64,000 nt of DNA from Sipunculus nudus (lineage: Eukaryota; Annelida; Sipuncula; Golfingiida; Sipunculidae): contig CM049319.1 in assembly GCA_026874595.1 (NCBI GenBank), forward strand, positions 58,726,917 through 58,790,916, written 5' to 3'. A program made the translations under genes and the position numbers. The notes under the pieces are model-generated. The model was not told the DNA's origin. It saw only the letters and a program-made list of their open reading frames with translations, and did no database searches. Shown piece after piece: positions 48,000-59,925 of the stretch. Numbering within the stretch: the first letter of the stretch is position 1; each line of letters opens with the position of its first letter.

Positions 48000-49242
48000 T
48001 CTCCCTTCCCCCTACGGACGAATCTGGCTTTGTGTCTGACTATGATGAGAGTCCAGCCTCAAGCGAAGCCACCAATGCGAACCCAGCATCTTCCAACACA
48101 AAATGAAAAAGAAGAATCAAAACATGATATGTATGATGTACCAAGCACAAGATTCATATCTTTGGCGTCATGTTGTTCGCAAACACCTACCTCGGTGGTT
48201 CCAGAAGGACTTGGCGTGCTTGACGTGTTGACCAGGAGGGCCACGCTTCCTTTCTCAGAAAACATGGACACTTCACTGGTCCCAACGACAAGCAGTTGTG
48301 GGGTTTCTGGTGCCTGGGGTTCTTAAATGCGTTCCAGAAGGAGCTTGGACGGATCTCATTGGAGGAAATGCTGGTCTTCACAGCGAATGAGGGTTGCTAC
48401 ACGAAGAAGGAATTCAAGCCAGACGAACTACAGTGTCTCTTACATTTGTCTGCCGCGCACAATTGGAAGGCCCTAGAAGGCCCGATTTCCGCCTTCCCAC
48501 CAAATTGCATTACAGGACTCCTACATTGGGAGACCCTTATTTTTCGTGCCAATCGTGTGTCAGAACAACTCCGTGGGTCGCTGCCAGCAGAGGAGCCCCC
48601 TTGTAGTAAAGACCTTATTGACACGCACGCACATATTGACATGCTACCCGTACGAAGCAAACTTGGTAGTTTTGCTTCATTCGAAGATCAGGGTGTATTT
48701 GAACAGGATTTGGTAGGGGTTGTTGCTAATTTTATTTACCAAGATCACTGGGTTTGCTTACATCACCATCACACAGGACTCCAGGGTTAAATGTTCCCTC
48801 GGCATCCACCCAAAACTCTTGAAAGAAGACTCAAAAGTCAGTCCCAACCTGTTCAGAGTTAAGCAAATGCTAGATTTCCCTCGCTGCTGTGCTATTTGCA
48901 AAGTGGTTCTGGATTTCCACAACACTACCTCGGACCAGCAAACAGCTCAATACTGTTTTAGCAACAAAGTCCCTTATCCTACACTGCCGTGAACACGGTG
49001 ACGGAGAAACCACAAAACAGGTCCTTAGGTTGCTGCGAGACAGTAACCTCCAGGAAAAAAAAAATCACCGATACTCCTTTGTGGGAGATATTGTTGAAGT
49101 TACAACATCGATAGAGGCGCTGCCTAATTGTTTCTTCGGGGTCACCATGCAAGTTGTTTCTTACTACCGATCATGTCAGAAGGGCAGTAGAACCCATACC
49201 AACAGACAGGCTCCTTCTCGAGTCCGATTGTCCCTATCTTAA
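48000..49242 (+). pseudogene. Broken TatD-family (TATDN2-like) nuclease pseudogene
   Basis: Protein-like segments lie in changing frames. A Ser/acid-rich part (SGFVSDYDESPASS, near 48020) is followed by LWRHVVRKHLPRWF near 48165. Then come TatD marks in order: DLIDTHAHIDML (about 48610, the metal-binding HxH), CSLGIHPKLLKE (about 48795), HCREHGDGETTKQVLRLL (about 48980) and YSFVGDIVE..PNCFFG (about 49070-49140). At least three frame changes separate these, so no product is possible. TatD proteins are metal-dependent 3'-5' exonucleases. TATDN2-like domains occur in many copies in invertebrate genomes. Whether this one rode in a retroelement is an inference from its place 1.5 kb after a gypsy integrase remnant. 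Confidence 0.7.
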
Positions 49243-49327
49243 AAAAAATCCGTCGGACCCTAATGTCCATAGTTAACGAATTGAGCAAGCTAGAACAGCT
49301 CCTTGTTCTGACGCTTCTTTATGAGCT

Positions 49328-51033
49328 ACAGTGTACAGAAATGCGATGTACAGTGTACAGAAATGTGATGTACAGTGTACAGAAATGTGATGTACAGTGT
49401 ACAGAAATGTGATGTACAGTGTACAGAAATGTGATGTACAGTGTGCAGAAATGCGATGTACAGTGTGCAGAAATGTGATGTACAGTGTACAGAAATGCGA
49501 TGTACAGTGTACAGAAATGCGATATACAGTGTACAGAAATGTGATGTACAGTGTACAGAAATGTGATGTTCAGTGTACAGAAATGTGATGTTCAGTGTAC
49601 AGAAATGTGATGTACAGTGTACAGAAATGTGATGCACAGTGTACAGAAATGTGATGCACAGTGTACAGAAATGTGATGCACAGTGTACAGAAATGTGATG
49701 CACAGTGTATAGAAATGTGATGCACAGTGTACAGAAATGTGATGCACAGTGTACAGAAATGTGATGCACAGTGTACAGAAATGTGATGCACAGTGTACAG
49801 AAATGTGATGTACAGTGTACAGAAATGTGATGTACAATGTACAAAAATGTGATGTACAGTGTACAGAAATGTGATGTACAGTGTACAGAAATGTGATGTG
49901 TAGTGTACAGAAATGTGATATACAGTGTGCAGAAATGTGATGTACAGTGTACAGAAATGCGATGCACAGTGTACAGAAATGCGATATACAGTTTGCAGAA
50001 ATGTGATGTACAGTGTACAGAAATTTGATGTACAGTGTACAGAAATGTGATGTTCAGTGTACAGAAATTTGATGTACAGTGTACAGAAATGTGATGTTCA
50101 GTGTACAGATATGTGATTGCAGTGTACAGAAATGTGATATACAGTGTACAGAAATGTGATGTACAGTGTACAGAAATGTGATGTACAGTGTACAGAAATG
50201 TGATGCACAGTGTACAGAAATGTGATGTACAGTGTACAGAAATGTGATATACAGTGTACAGAAATGTGATGCACAGTGTACAGAAATGTGATGCACAGTG
50301 TACAGAAATGTGATGTACAGTGTACAGAAATGTGATGCACAGTGTACAGAAATGTGATGCACAGTGTACAGAAATGTGATGCACAGTGTACAGAAATGTG
50401 ATGTACAGTGTACAGAAATGTGATGTACAGTGTACAGAAATGTGATGTTCAGTGTACAGAAATGTGATGTACAGTGTACAGAAATGTGATGTACAGTGTA
50501 CAGAAATGTGATGTACAGTGTGCAGAAATGTGATGTACAGTGTACAGAAATGTGATATACAGTGTGCAGAAATGTGATGTACAGTGTACAGAAATGCGAT
50601 GCACAGTGTACAGAAATGTGATGTACAGTTTGCAGAAATGTGATATACAGTGTACAGAAATGCGATGTACAGTGTACAGAAATGTGATGTACAGTGTACA
50701 GAAATGTGATGTACAGTGTACAGAAATGTGATATACAGTGTACAGATATGTGATTGCAGTGTACAGAAAGCTGATGCACAGTGTACAGATATGTGATGCA
50801 CAGTGTACAGATATGTGATGTACAGTGTACAGAAATGTGATATACAGTGTACAGAAATGTGATATACAGTGTGCAGAAATGTGATGTACAGTGTACAGAA
50901 ATGTGATGTACAGTGTACAGATATGTGATTGCAGTGTACAGAAATCTGATGCACAGTGTACAGAAATGTGACGCACAGTGTACAGAAATGTGACTCAGAG
51001 TGTATAGAAAAGTGATGTACAGTGTACAGACAT
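49328..51033. repeat. 22-bp minisatellite, about 77 copies
   Basis: The unit is ACAGTGTACAGAAATGTGATGT (22 bp), with variants TGCG for TGTG, GCACAG for GTACAG, TTCAG and ATGTGATTGCAG. The minus strand of the unit lacks stops in every frame. As 22 is not a multiple of 3, all three minus frames read the same 22-residue cycle, giving open frames of up to 542 aa (repeating HISVHCTSHFCTLYITFLYT). No splice or start context supports translation. Confidence 0.97.
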
Positions 51034-51483
51034 GCAATGTATATTGAAAAAAGTTATAAACGAAAATATTGAGTATTTCCTCCTTGTGTACCATCGAATG
51101 TATCTGTCACAGCTGAATTTAATATAATGTGAACATGTATCAACTTTAGCAGACTTTTATGTAGAAAAAAAACCCCAACAAACCAGCAGTGCAAAATAAA
51201 TTCGCCAGGATTCAGTAATTACCTTTCTAAAAGATCATATTCCCTGATTCAAAATCAGATTTAAAAGCTTCCAGGTCCACATGTAATTATAGAGGCTTGA
51301 AGAGGCTTTCCTCAAATGGTAACTAGTTTGAGACCACATTCATTCTCTGACATCATACTGAAACTCCATGGTGTGGAGACAGCTAGGAATGTATAAGGAT
51401 TTGAAACATTATATTATAACACTCCTCAAACAATCAACATGCTGACTAGTAGCAAAGATACGCTGGAACACGTCAGAGGTGGA

Positions 51484-51868
51484 GGAAAATAAATTATAAA
51501 AGAGGCCAGAACAGCGTAATGTCTTCAGAATGATTCAGACAGCTTTAGCCGAGGCAGGCACACTAGCATATTACGACAAGGAGGCGCAAACTCCGGTTAT
51601 CAGCGATGTTAGCCCAGACGGAATAGGAGCGGTTCTAGTGCAAAAGCAAGAAGATGGTCTGGTTCCAATCTCAAATGCCAGCCGCAGCCTGACGCAGATA
51701 TTCTCAAACAGAGAAAGAGGCACTCGTGTGGGCTTGTGAGAAATTTCACGCTTACGTGTAGGGCATAGACCTTGATTAGGTACTGGCCATAAGTCACTTC
51801 AAGTAATAAACAGCCCATAGTCAAAACCGTGGGCACGGATCGAACGCTGGTTATACCGCTTGCAACCA
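51484..51868 (+). pseudogene. Ty3/gypsy RNase H remnant
   Basis: The frame 51530-51739 has LAYYDKEAQTPVISDVSPDG then IGAVLVQKQEDGLVPISNAS, the start of the RT-linked RNase H with its first Asp. After a frame change come ALVWACEKFHAYV and, near 51830, a decayed ARIERW-like end. Stops and frameshifts show it is dead. A LINE fragment abuts it at about 51870. Confidence 0.8.
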
Positions 51869-51871
51869 TGT

Positions 51872-52920
51872 AGCTTTTTTTCCAGTTTGAGTTTATTCAC
51901 TGACTTTACAATTTCTGTATATGTAAAATGATTGTATTGCCGGAGATTTCCTTGTGCATTCCTATCAATATTTTTGAATACATCGTCAACTGTAATTTTG
52001 TGGCCACTTTCAAAATTTTCATGTTCCGTCGGTGAGTTCAGACTTTCAAAATTATCAGTCCATGAATTAACAATTTCGCGTGTATTCTTGTATTATTTAT
52101 CATTATAAACCATGGTTGTTGTGGTTGACCGATGTTTCCTGCGCCTCCTACAAAACGTCACCATTTGTTAACACCAAAGTCTGAATTTTTAACTATATTT
52201 TCCAAAATTTCTCGCCTATCCTGCTGTCGCTAGCGACGATGGAAATCTGCTTTTGTAGCGTTATATTTGGAGAGAAAATCATCTGGTGACCTTGGGCGTC
52301 CCTCATAGACCCATTTTATACGTAATTTACGCATGAGATCATATAGTGGCTTAAGTTCCTCGCGCCATAATGGCTTTATGTGGCGGTTGAAACTACGGAT
52401 AAGGATAACTTCCTTCACAGTACCTTTAATAGTCGATACAAGTTGTAAATAATACTCATTTAAATGTTTTATACTTCCGGACTCAACAGACAGTTTAGTT
52501 AATAAATTTAATCGAGATTCAAGAGGTTTTACATACCGCTCTTTGATTTTATGAGAGCTGAGTTTACTCTAGTTTAAGATATGACGGGTATGATTTGGTA
52601 TACAAACATCAGTTGCATATAATGAAGGCAGGGTTAAACAAACCGGTAAGTGATCAGACATCTTAATCAAAGATTTATCTCTTATTTCAAAATTACTTAT
52701 TTTATCTCTTAAAGTTTCCGAAATAAGAATATGGTCACTATATGATCTGCAGTTCCCATGACGGTATGGGTCAAAAGTGATGTGCGTTCCAAATCTAGGT
52801 CCAGTGCATCCAGGACTGAACAAACCTGTATCGGTCATGAACCTGTGTAATGCTTGAAACCTATTCTGATTGGGAGAACCCGACAAGTCACAGTTATAAT
52901 TTCCCATAGACATAACATCT
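51872..52920 (-). pseudogene. LINE (non-LTR) ORF2 fragment: endonuclease end to pre-RT
   Basis: On the minus strand 52913-52572 encodes the C-terminal part of an APE-type endonuclease: GNYNCDLSGSPNQNRFQALH, then SYSDHILIS and MSDHLPVCL, the catalytic SDH motif. Next, 52418-52230 reads KPLWREELKPLYDLMRK then KADFHRR, the linker typical of LINE ORF2. Beyond it 52200-51872 continues (NFESGHKITVDDVFKNIDRN, YTEIVKSVNKLK). The RT itself is absent, and stops separate the parts. Confidence 0.8.
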
Positions 52921-52934
52921 ACTGTCTAATATTC

Positions 52935-52937
<3 letters not shown>

Positions 52938-52988
<51 letters not shown>
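52938..52988. repeat. (TA)n microsatellite
   Basis: About 50 bp of TA dinucleotides at the 5' side of the LINE fragment. Confidence 0.95.
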
Positions 52989-52989
<1 letters not shown>

Positions 52990-53953
52990 TGTAAAGTTTG
53001 TACCGAGTAACAGTATAGAATTCGTCCCTATAATATGATGACGGCATATAAAAACTGAAGATGAAGAATTTTGCATTATCCTGCATATTTACGAAATACC
53101 AACGATCCTGTCAATATCATCGTTCAGATGGATTTGGGAGTTTGCTGATTTCAGCTTTATATGCCATACAATACCCTAATACCGCCTTTAGCACGTCTGT
53201 AGGGATCTAATGTGTTCAGTGACCTAACAGAAACAGCTGTACACCTGTAGTCTACATGTAGCGACTGTGAACTAATATAGACTGTCTGGGAACAACCAGT
53301 GTTCACTGATGGCAATATGATATCAATATGCTTTACTTGGGGTAAATGATTTAAGTAGGGTGTACTTGGCCTGATGCCATGTTAAAAAGCTAAGACCAAG
53401 AGACCAAGAGATTTATTGAATGTAGGTAACGGTTAAGGATTTACTCAGATGGTGACCTAAGTCACGATTTATTGTTAATGCACATTTATGGGAAGTGAAT
53501 ATTCTCGTACGCCACCCTGTACGCCGGGGTCTCTCTTTCCATACCCTACAATATATTATCACCGGGCCATACAAAATACTTTCAAATTAAAAGAAAGAAT
53601 GCCCATCTATGGCGGCCTCTTTCTTTGGCAGTTTGCTGTTTTTATGAGAAACAATAACACCATTTCCAATAAGAAAATTATACAAAAGTTCTTTATCAAC
53701 GTAACTGTTTATTTTCCGATCTAACAGTCCTTTTCCTGAGAGTCCTTTTCGTTGCATTCAACGAGATGGCACTTCTGTTATCCCTATTGTGATATTGCAG
53801 CCTACTGGATGATTTAAGTTTGAACTAACTATTGATCCTCAAGTCATTTTCACCCTGATGCAAAAAAAATCTTCCATTTACTATTAAATCACCGCACGAG
53901 AATAACTTTGTTCCATCATGTGGACACGTTTATCAAAGTACAACCACAGGCCC

Positions 53954-54226
53954 CTGAACCGGGCCATCAAACGGGAGCATTACAAAATGCCGACACGTGA
54001 GGAGATCATGTCTCAGTTCGCTGGTGCTAGGTATTTCACAAAATTAGACGCGTCTTAAGAACTTAGGCAGCTCCGCTCAGACGAATACAGTAGTCAACTG
54101 TGTACCTTCAATACGCCGTTCGGGAGGTACATATACCTAAGGCTCCCATTTGGTATATCGTCGCCGCCGGAAGTGTGGCATAAGACTGTACATCAGATTT
54201 TCGAGAAAACATCTCCTAATCGATAA
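53954..54226 (+). pseudogene. Ty3/gypsy reverse transcriptase remnant
   Basis: One frame reads LNRAIKREHYKMPTREEIMS, then ARYFTKLDAS (first catalytic Asp region), an in-frame TAA at 54056, then CTFNTPFGRYIYLRLPFGIS and EVWHKTVHQIFE. This spans RT motifs up to just before the YxDD box, which is missing. The stop in the middle and loss of both ends make it a pseudogene. Confidence 0.88.
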
Positions 54227-57200
54227 TTTTTTTTAAGTGTGAGTAAGAATATAAAATACTTTTAGGAGTTTATTTTGCTTAAGCACCATATCATTTATAC
54301 AATTGAATTATATGAAGGTAGAGTCTTGACTTAATTATGAGAAACATCTGATTATCACTTGAATCTGAATACTCATTGACCACATCAAACAGACATTGTT
54401 GGACAAACTTCAAACTGGAAGGCAAATCTTTATGGGCACAACCTTTAAATCAGCCGAAGTCTTGCAAGAGACATTTTGGAAATAGACGATTTGGGCATGA
54501 ATCTTGTGACCCAAGTTGTCACGTACTTGGGTTAGTTTGTAACCGCAGAAGAAAAATAATAATCCAGTCCTGGACGAGAACATTTTATTGCAGAAACCAT
54601 CTTGGCACACAATAGCATCTATGTGACATACATGACAAATGATCCAAGGTTTAGTTACACAAAGTATCTACAGGTGGCGCCAGCGTACGGTGCGCATTCC
54701 ATATCTGCCACATGCATAAATAGTCAAAATTTCACAAGGAAATTTGCAACTCTTAATCATAGCACAAGTTATTCACTGGCAATGCTTCCACTTAATCCTT
54801 TTTTTAAAAGTAACATTGGCTTTTTTAGGAAAGACTTTTTAATACTTTTTCTCAATCATCATCTTCAAGTCAGAGGTTTTATGTGAATTTAGGCTGTTTA
54901 AATGCAGTATCATTTTATTTATGCTTATTGTTTAAATTGATTATGCCAATGTTGACAAATCAGGATGCATGGAGTACTAAGATGTTATGCTGTAACTCGC
55001 GACATTACTGCAGATTTCATACCTGAAGCTAGTTAAGAAGTATCACATACTGTAGTACTGTCAAAAATTTAGCAATTTTTCCTGGATTCCTTTTTTTTTC
55101 TTACATTTTCAGACAATTTAATATTTTTTCTTGCAGGATTTTATCATTTTACCCTTTAATACAGAGTGTCTGTAATGCAATGGGCAATCTTATAAGGGTC
55201 GAAACAAGAAAATAAAAGATATATTTTAAACATCTTGTGATCAATGTTGAATATGGAACATTCGGTGGCTCGTGGTTCTTCAAGAATTGATATCCGATGC
55301 TTTCACCTAAATAGCATAAGCAATACATAAAACGTTGCGGTTGTGAAAAGTCATGATAATTTACTTTTCATGTTGTCATATTCAACTCTGGAAAATACGA
55401 CCATAACATTACTTCTATATATCAGATACATTTACAAATTTAACCCTGAAAATCGATGGAAAACCATATAATGAAACAGTAAGAGCTAGAATTTTTAAAC
55501 ATTAAACATTTCAAACTAATAGTTCCACTTAAATGACCTATTTATTATCTTTTCATTTTATGGAACGCATGAATCTTAAGAGATTTTAGTGGTATTTACC
55601 ATGCTTACAAATCATTAGAAAGATCAGTCAGAAGCGAAGGATGACCCTTGAACTCTTCGTGCTATTACATGAAGCAGCGTTTTCACATCTGACAGTTATC
55701 TGACAGCTACGTTTCATGTACAGTTGAAAAATATTACAAATGTAATGGTATTCTGAAGAAAATCTTTTATTATCCCAATAAAAGGCTATTTTTCACTGTG
55801 TCAAACTCTGATCCATTCCGTTTATCACTCACGTACACGTGTCCAGAATGAACACGGGATGTGGCCTTGTTTGGTATGGTAACTATGACGTCGTAAATCT
55901 GAAAAATATGCACGCCGAGAGAAAATCAAATGCTGGATGGCTGAGGCTGCCCGGCTCGATAAACCGAACATTTTCTAATGTTTTAAAGATTTTTTATTCA
56001 AAGTTATAAATGGATGTTGCATAATTGTAAAAAAAATCCATCTTTAAGCTTGATTATCATGAGTAAACAAAAGTCGTTCTCTCTTTCTAGGGACGTTAAG
56101 GAAAAAATAATCGTTTAATTCTTCTGTTTTTTATGTTCCCTGAATTGTAGAGTTGGGTACACCCCACTCTTCCAGTTGGCTGAGCACACAAGAGTTTTGC
56201 TGCAGCAATTACTTCAGCAACAGGCGAAAATATCTCTGTCGATATTGGGGGATACAACAAGCTCAAACATGATACTCATGTTATTTATTTATGTTTATGT
56301 TGACCAAACTGTTCTCAGAGTGGACAATCAGCGGGAGCAGGGATGGCTGATTATATATCCTTCAAAAGAGACTGCTATTCAAAACTTGCTGTCCTTAACT
56401 TCTTAAAATTCTAGTGCTTTCCATCTATATACTTCTTTGGCTTCAAGCCTTGGATGTACACAGGGTGCCGCCATGAAAAGTATTCAGGTAAGGCAAGGTC
56501 AAGACCAGATCAACTGCACACCTGTTGTGCGCTTTGTAAGTGCAAAACAATGTACTTTGTGCACAAGGACAGTCAATCCTTGCATAGTCTACCTTTACAG
56601 CTATAAGACATAAACTGATCCAAGAAATATAGGAGAAAATCCCAGGTACACCGATTTGGACCGCACGAGGATACAGTTCACGCCAGGAAGTCCACCCCAG
56701 CGGGAGATGTAAGAGGCATTAATGATAAACTGAACTTTCCAGTTAAAATACTGTCAAAACCTTGTCATAGTTGATATATATCAAAATATTTAACCCATAT
56801 AGTACACATTATTAAAACAATAAATTTATTCTTTGTGGAATTTGTGATCTTTTCTAGGACGAGTCAGTAAAAATGGCCTTTAGGTAGATTTCCGGCGAAT
56901 ATCACCTTAATTGGTACGTGTATCATTTGGCTATAGATACGTCCGTGCCTAGAAGCCAACGGATTCGGCCCAGGTGTTCTGAATGGGTGCCGCATTTCGG
57001 GCTTGAGTTACAACACAGCCTACTTTTCCATATAGGGGTGGCCTTTAAATGCGTCTGTACAAATATAGATGGCAGGGGTGCTAGATAAGTATGTTGTCTT
57101 ACACAGGGACGCGAAATATGTCACGCTGAGTAGACGTCACCTCGATGGTACACCACAACACGAGAATGCATTCTGATATAAGTCTTATTCTAACGGGGAA

Positions 57201-57941
57201 ATGAACCCCATCGAAATATTAATGGCTGATAAAATAACTGACCTCACCACCAAAGCCCTTTTGTCCCGCCCTTTTGACTTAGTTATTATAAAACGCTCTG
57301 ACACCGGTCTTCCTGGCGAGAGCTGTTTACAAGACTAATGACGCCACAAAGATAGATGTCGTAGACGTCGCATTGACTGACGTCATCAACTGAAATCGCT
57401 GCACTAATGAATATGTCGCATTCAGTGTAAACTGTGTTCCACTATTTTGGATTATTTGTCTCATACGAATTGCGTGCCATGCAGGTAAGACATAATTATT
57501 CATTCGGTAGTCGGAGAAATGGCTCCTGTAATCTGTGGCCTATAACTTTTTACAATGTCTCCTTTGTATACAAAAATATATTGGAAAACATGACATTCGT
57601 ACTGGTACAGACTTCACGTGATCTGTTTGGGAGAGTTCTCCCAGCTTGTGCCAAATTTATTATTATTAGGTAACCGACGGTTTACATAATTATCGGCGAA
57701 CTGATTTGCTGCACGGAACGGTCATGCTCACGATTATTCATTAAATGAATATGCTATTAAGGTCATGTACAGTTCATGGTGAGGTCAATTTGTCTCAGCC
57801 GACACCAGGGCTTAGTGGGCACCTTGTCACACCTAACTCCACCTTATCGTCCGATGATTAACGTGAAGTATGATCATTCATATTAATCTCGACATTGGAA
57901 ATATATTGCCGGAGCCACGTTTTATACTAGAAGAACTATGA
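54227..57941. other. No recognisable gene
   Basis: About 3.7 kb with only short open frames (for example 54376-54615, 56176-56406, 57434-57673) that match no family I recognise and show no splice context. AT-rich with scattered low-complexity tracts. Confidence 0.55.
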
Positions 57942-58322
57942 TTAATTACTGTCCGCAAATGCTTTGCCAGATGTGGATTTAGAGGCGAAGATTGTATAGA
58001 GGGCGACACTTTGAGTGCCGAAAAAGAACTAGACAAAATGGTACAAGTTAACACCGAGTCACTCGCACTTCCCGAACCAATGACTGCTCAAGAGCTTATT
58101 AATTTCGACACTGAGGTACCAGCCACAGTACAACTGAGAGCGGACTGGGAAGATCAACTATTGAAGAAAGTGAAAGACACCAGCAGCACTGAACCTGATG
58201 ATCAACATACAGACTCGGAAGAACAGGCAGACGGTAAAGCATCTTGCCAAAAGTCACATACAGAATGTTTGGACAGTCTATCACAGTGTGAGAACTTTGG
58301 TTTGGAGAAAGCACTACCCTAA
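57942..58322 (+). pseudogene. pogo/Tigger-type transposase C-terminal remnant
   Basis: The open frame follows a TGA at 57939-57941 and ends at TAA. It starts LITVRKCFARCGFRGEDCIE, matching the xxxxNCFxxCGF motif after the DDE domain of pogo/Tigger transposases. It then shows the usual acidic tail (PEPMTAQELINFDTEVPA, DDQHTDSEEQ) and a short leucine-rich end (ECLDSLSQCENFGLEKAL). The DDE core and DNA-binding domain are gone. The assignment is supported by the Tigger-style terminal repeat 450 bp downstream. Confidence 0.7.
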
Positions 58323-58679
58323 GGGGACCTGGAATGTGTGCCAAGGAGATCCGGCAGTTTCTCTTCAGATGACCTTGGATGCATATTTACAGTAAATGTG
58401 ACTTTCATGTTTTACATGTGAATGCTATTGCACTGAATTAGATGTTTCATTTTGAATAAAAGAAAACGCAAACACAGTCAACTCATGTGTTTTTATTCAT
58501 GTTTATATCACTGATATGATACTGCTGTACTATTATGTAAATAAAGAATAAAAGTTTTTCTGCCTTGTTTCTTTTTTTTTAATATATAAATATAATCTTT
58601 TTTTATAAACTTTAAATATAATTCACAAATTTCAATTAAACGTACGATTAATTCAAACAGAAGATACCATTAGTATTTA

Positions 58680-58775
58680 ATGAAAAATTTACATAACTCC
58701 TCTAATCAGGACAACTCACTAATCAGGACAAAATCCTCCAGTCCCTTGTGTGTCCAACTTACAGGAGTTCCACTG
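58680..58775. repeat. 3' terminal inverted repeat of the Tigger-like element
   Basis: The end reads CTAATCAGGACAACTCACTA and TTACAGGAGTTCCACTG, followed by TA (58776-58777). This is the classic right end of Tigger/pogo elements. The matching left end (CAGTGGAACTCC) was not found upstream, so the element is truncated at its 5' side. Confidence 0.7.
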
Positions 58776-59071
58776 TATAAACATATTATTCTCTCAATAT
58801 CAAGGGGGATGATTACAATGTACTTCTGAAGTGATAAATGAGGGATCCATAAAGGCTATCTGTTTAGACAAAATCATCTTGAATTTTTCTGATCTAACGC
58901 AAAATATGGGTTGGCAGTGGTACCACGAACCGTATTACACATGCAGACCAATAATTGTTCAACATGTCTTATAAAAATTCATTGAACAATTGAGATAAAA
59001 TTTTACCCCCCCCCAACCCAATAAAAAACATATGACACAGAGGAAACAAAAATAATGACACAGAGGAAAAC

Positions 59072-59185
59072 GTTATCTCGAGATCTCGAGATATTATGTC
59101 GAGATCGCGAGATAAACAATTTTTTTTGCAAAAAAAAAATTAAATAAAACAATTGTGAAATATTATCTCCAGACAATATCTCGAT
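59072..59185. repeat. ATCTCGAGAT palindrome cluster
   Basis: TTATCTCGAGATCTCGAGATAT is followed by GTCGAGATCGCGAGATAA and, inverted, ATTATCTCCAG..TATCTCGAT. Nested palindromes form a small inverted-repeat structure. Confidence 0.7.
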
Positions 59186-59489
59186 TTTTTTTATCTGTGT
59201 TTTAATCAGCCACTGTAAGATCGACAATGAAGTGTTTTTAATTCAAGACCTCAATTCTTTGAGGCATTTAACGACCATCCACGGCTACAAAAATATACGC
59301 CAAACGGGAAAAATCATCCAAAGACATTGGAAAAAATGGCGATCTCGTAGCCTTAAACTCAAGCACATCTGAACATTCAATGGAACACGGAGAAATCAAT
59401 ACATAAAGCAAAGTTTTAGCCAGGACAAAGACAAGCTATTTGTTTCAGCAAACAATCATTTCCGCCATAAAATCGCTTCACAGCAAGGG

Positions 59490-59740
59490 ACTTACGAAAA
59501 CTGCCGGCTATTCGTAAGTCTCTCTCTATCGATTCATGACTTGCTAGACATGCAACTGGAAATAATTAAAGAAAGTCTTACTTGCAAGGTGCTCTTCGAT
59601 TTACAGAGAGCATTTGATACTCGACATAATAAAGTGTGTGTAAAAAGTCGAAGGGCCAGGTGTTAGTGAAATTACTGCCAATTGCTTTCCCTCATATTTG
59701 TTTGAGAAAAGAAAAACAATTTATGCCAAAAAAAAAAATA
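59490..59740 (+). pseudogene. LINE reverse transcriptase scrap
   Basis: KVLFDLQRAFDTRHNKV (about 59587-59637) resembles the RT motif xFLDxxKAFDTVxHxxL with the first catalytic Asp. After a frame change, EGPGVSEITANCFPSYLFEK then RKTIYAK resembles the following YGxxG..W.xSYLxxRxQ block. It is heavily decayed. Confidence 0.55.
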
Positions 59741-59817
59741 AATAAAAGGTGTAGTTCTCAGGCACTGTCCGCGTCAATTTTTACCCTCCGCATCAAACAT
59801 TTTTATTGTGTTTATCT

Positions 59818-59925
59818 TTCAAGAATAGTGTTTGGCCTTACCACTGGGAATGGATGTACATATTTATTTTGTTTTTCATCTTTCAAGAATAATGTTTGGC
59901 CTTACCACTGGGAATGGATGTACTT
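59818..59925. repeat. 62-bp direct duplication
   Basis: TTTCAAGAATARTGTTTGGC followed by CTTACCACTGGGAATGGATG occurs twice, with one base different. Confidence 0.92.

Noticed and set aside
48000-49242. A working TatD nuclease gene
   Set aside because: Motifs lie in at least three frames with stops between and no GT-AG junctions that would join them in phase, so it is called a pseudogene.
49326-50954. 542-aa minus-strand open frame rich in Cys and His
   Set aside because: It is a translation of the 22-bp minisatellite, which lacks stops in every minus frame. No start context, splice sites or non-repeat coding sequence supports a gene.
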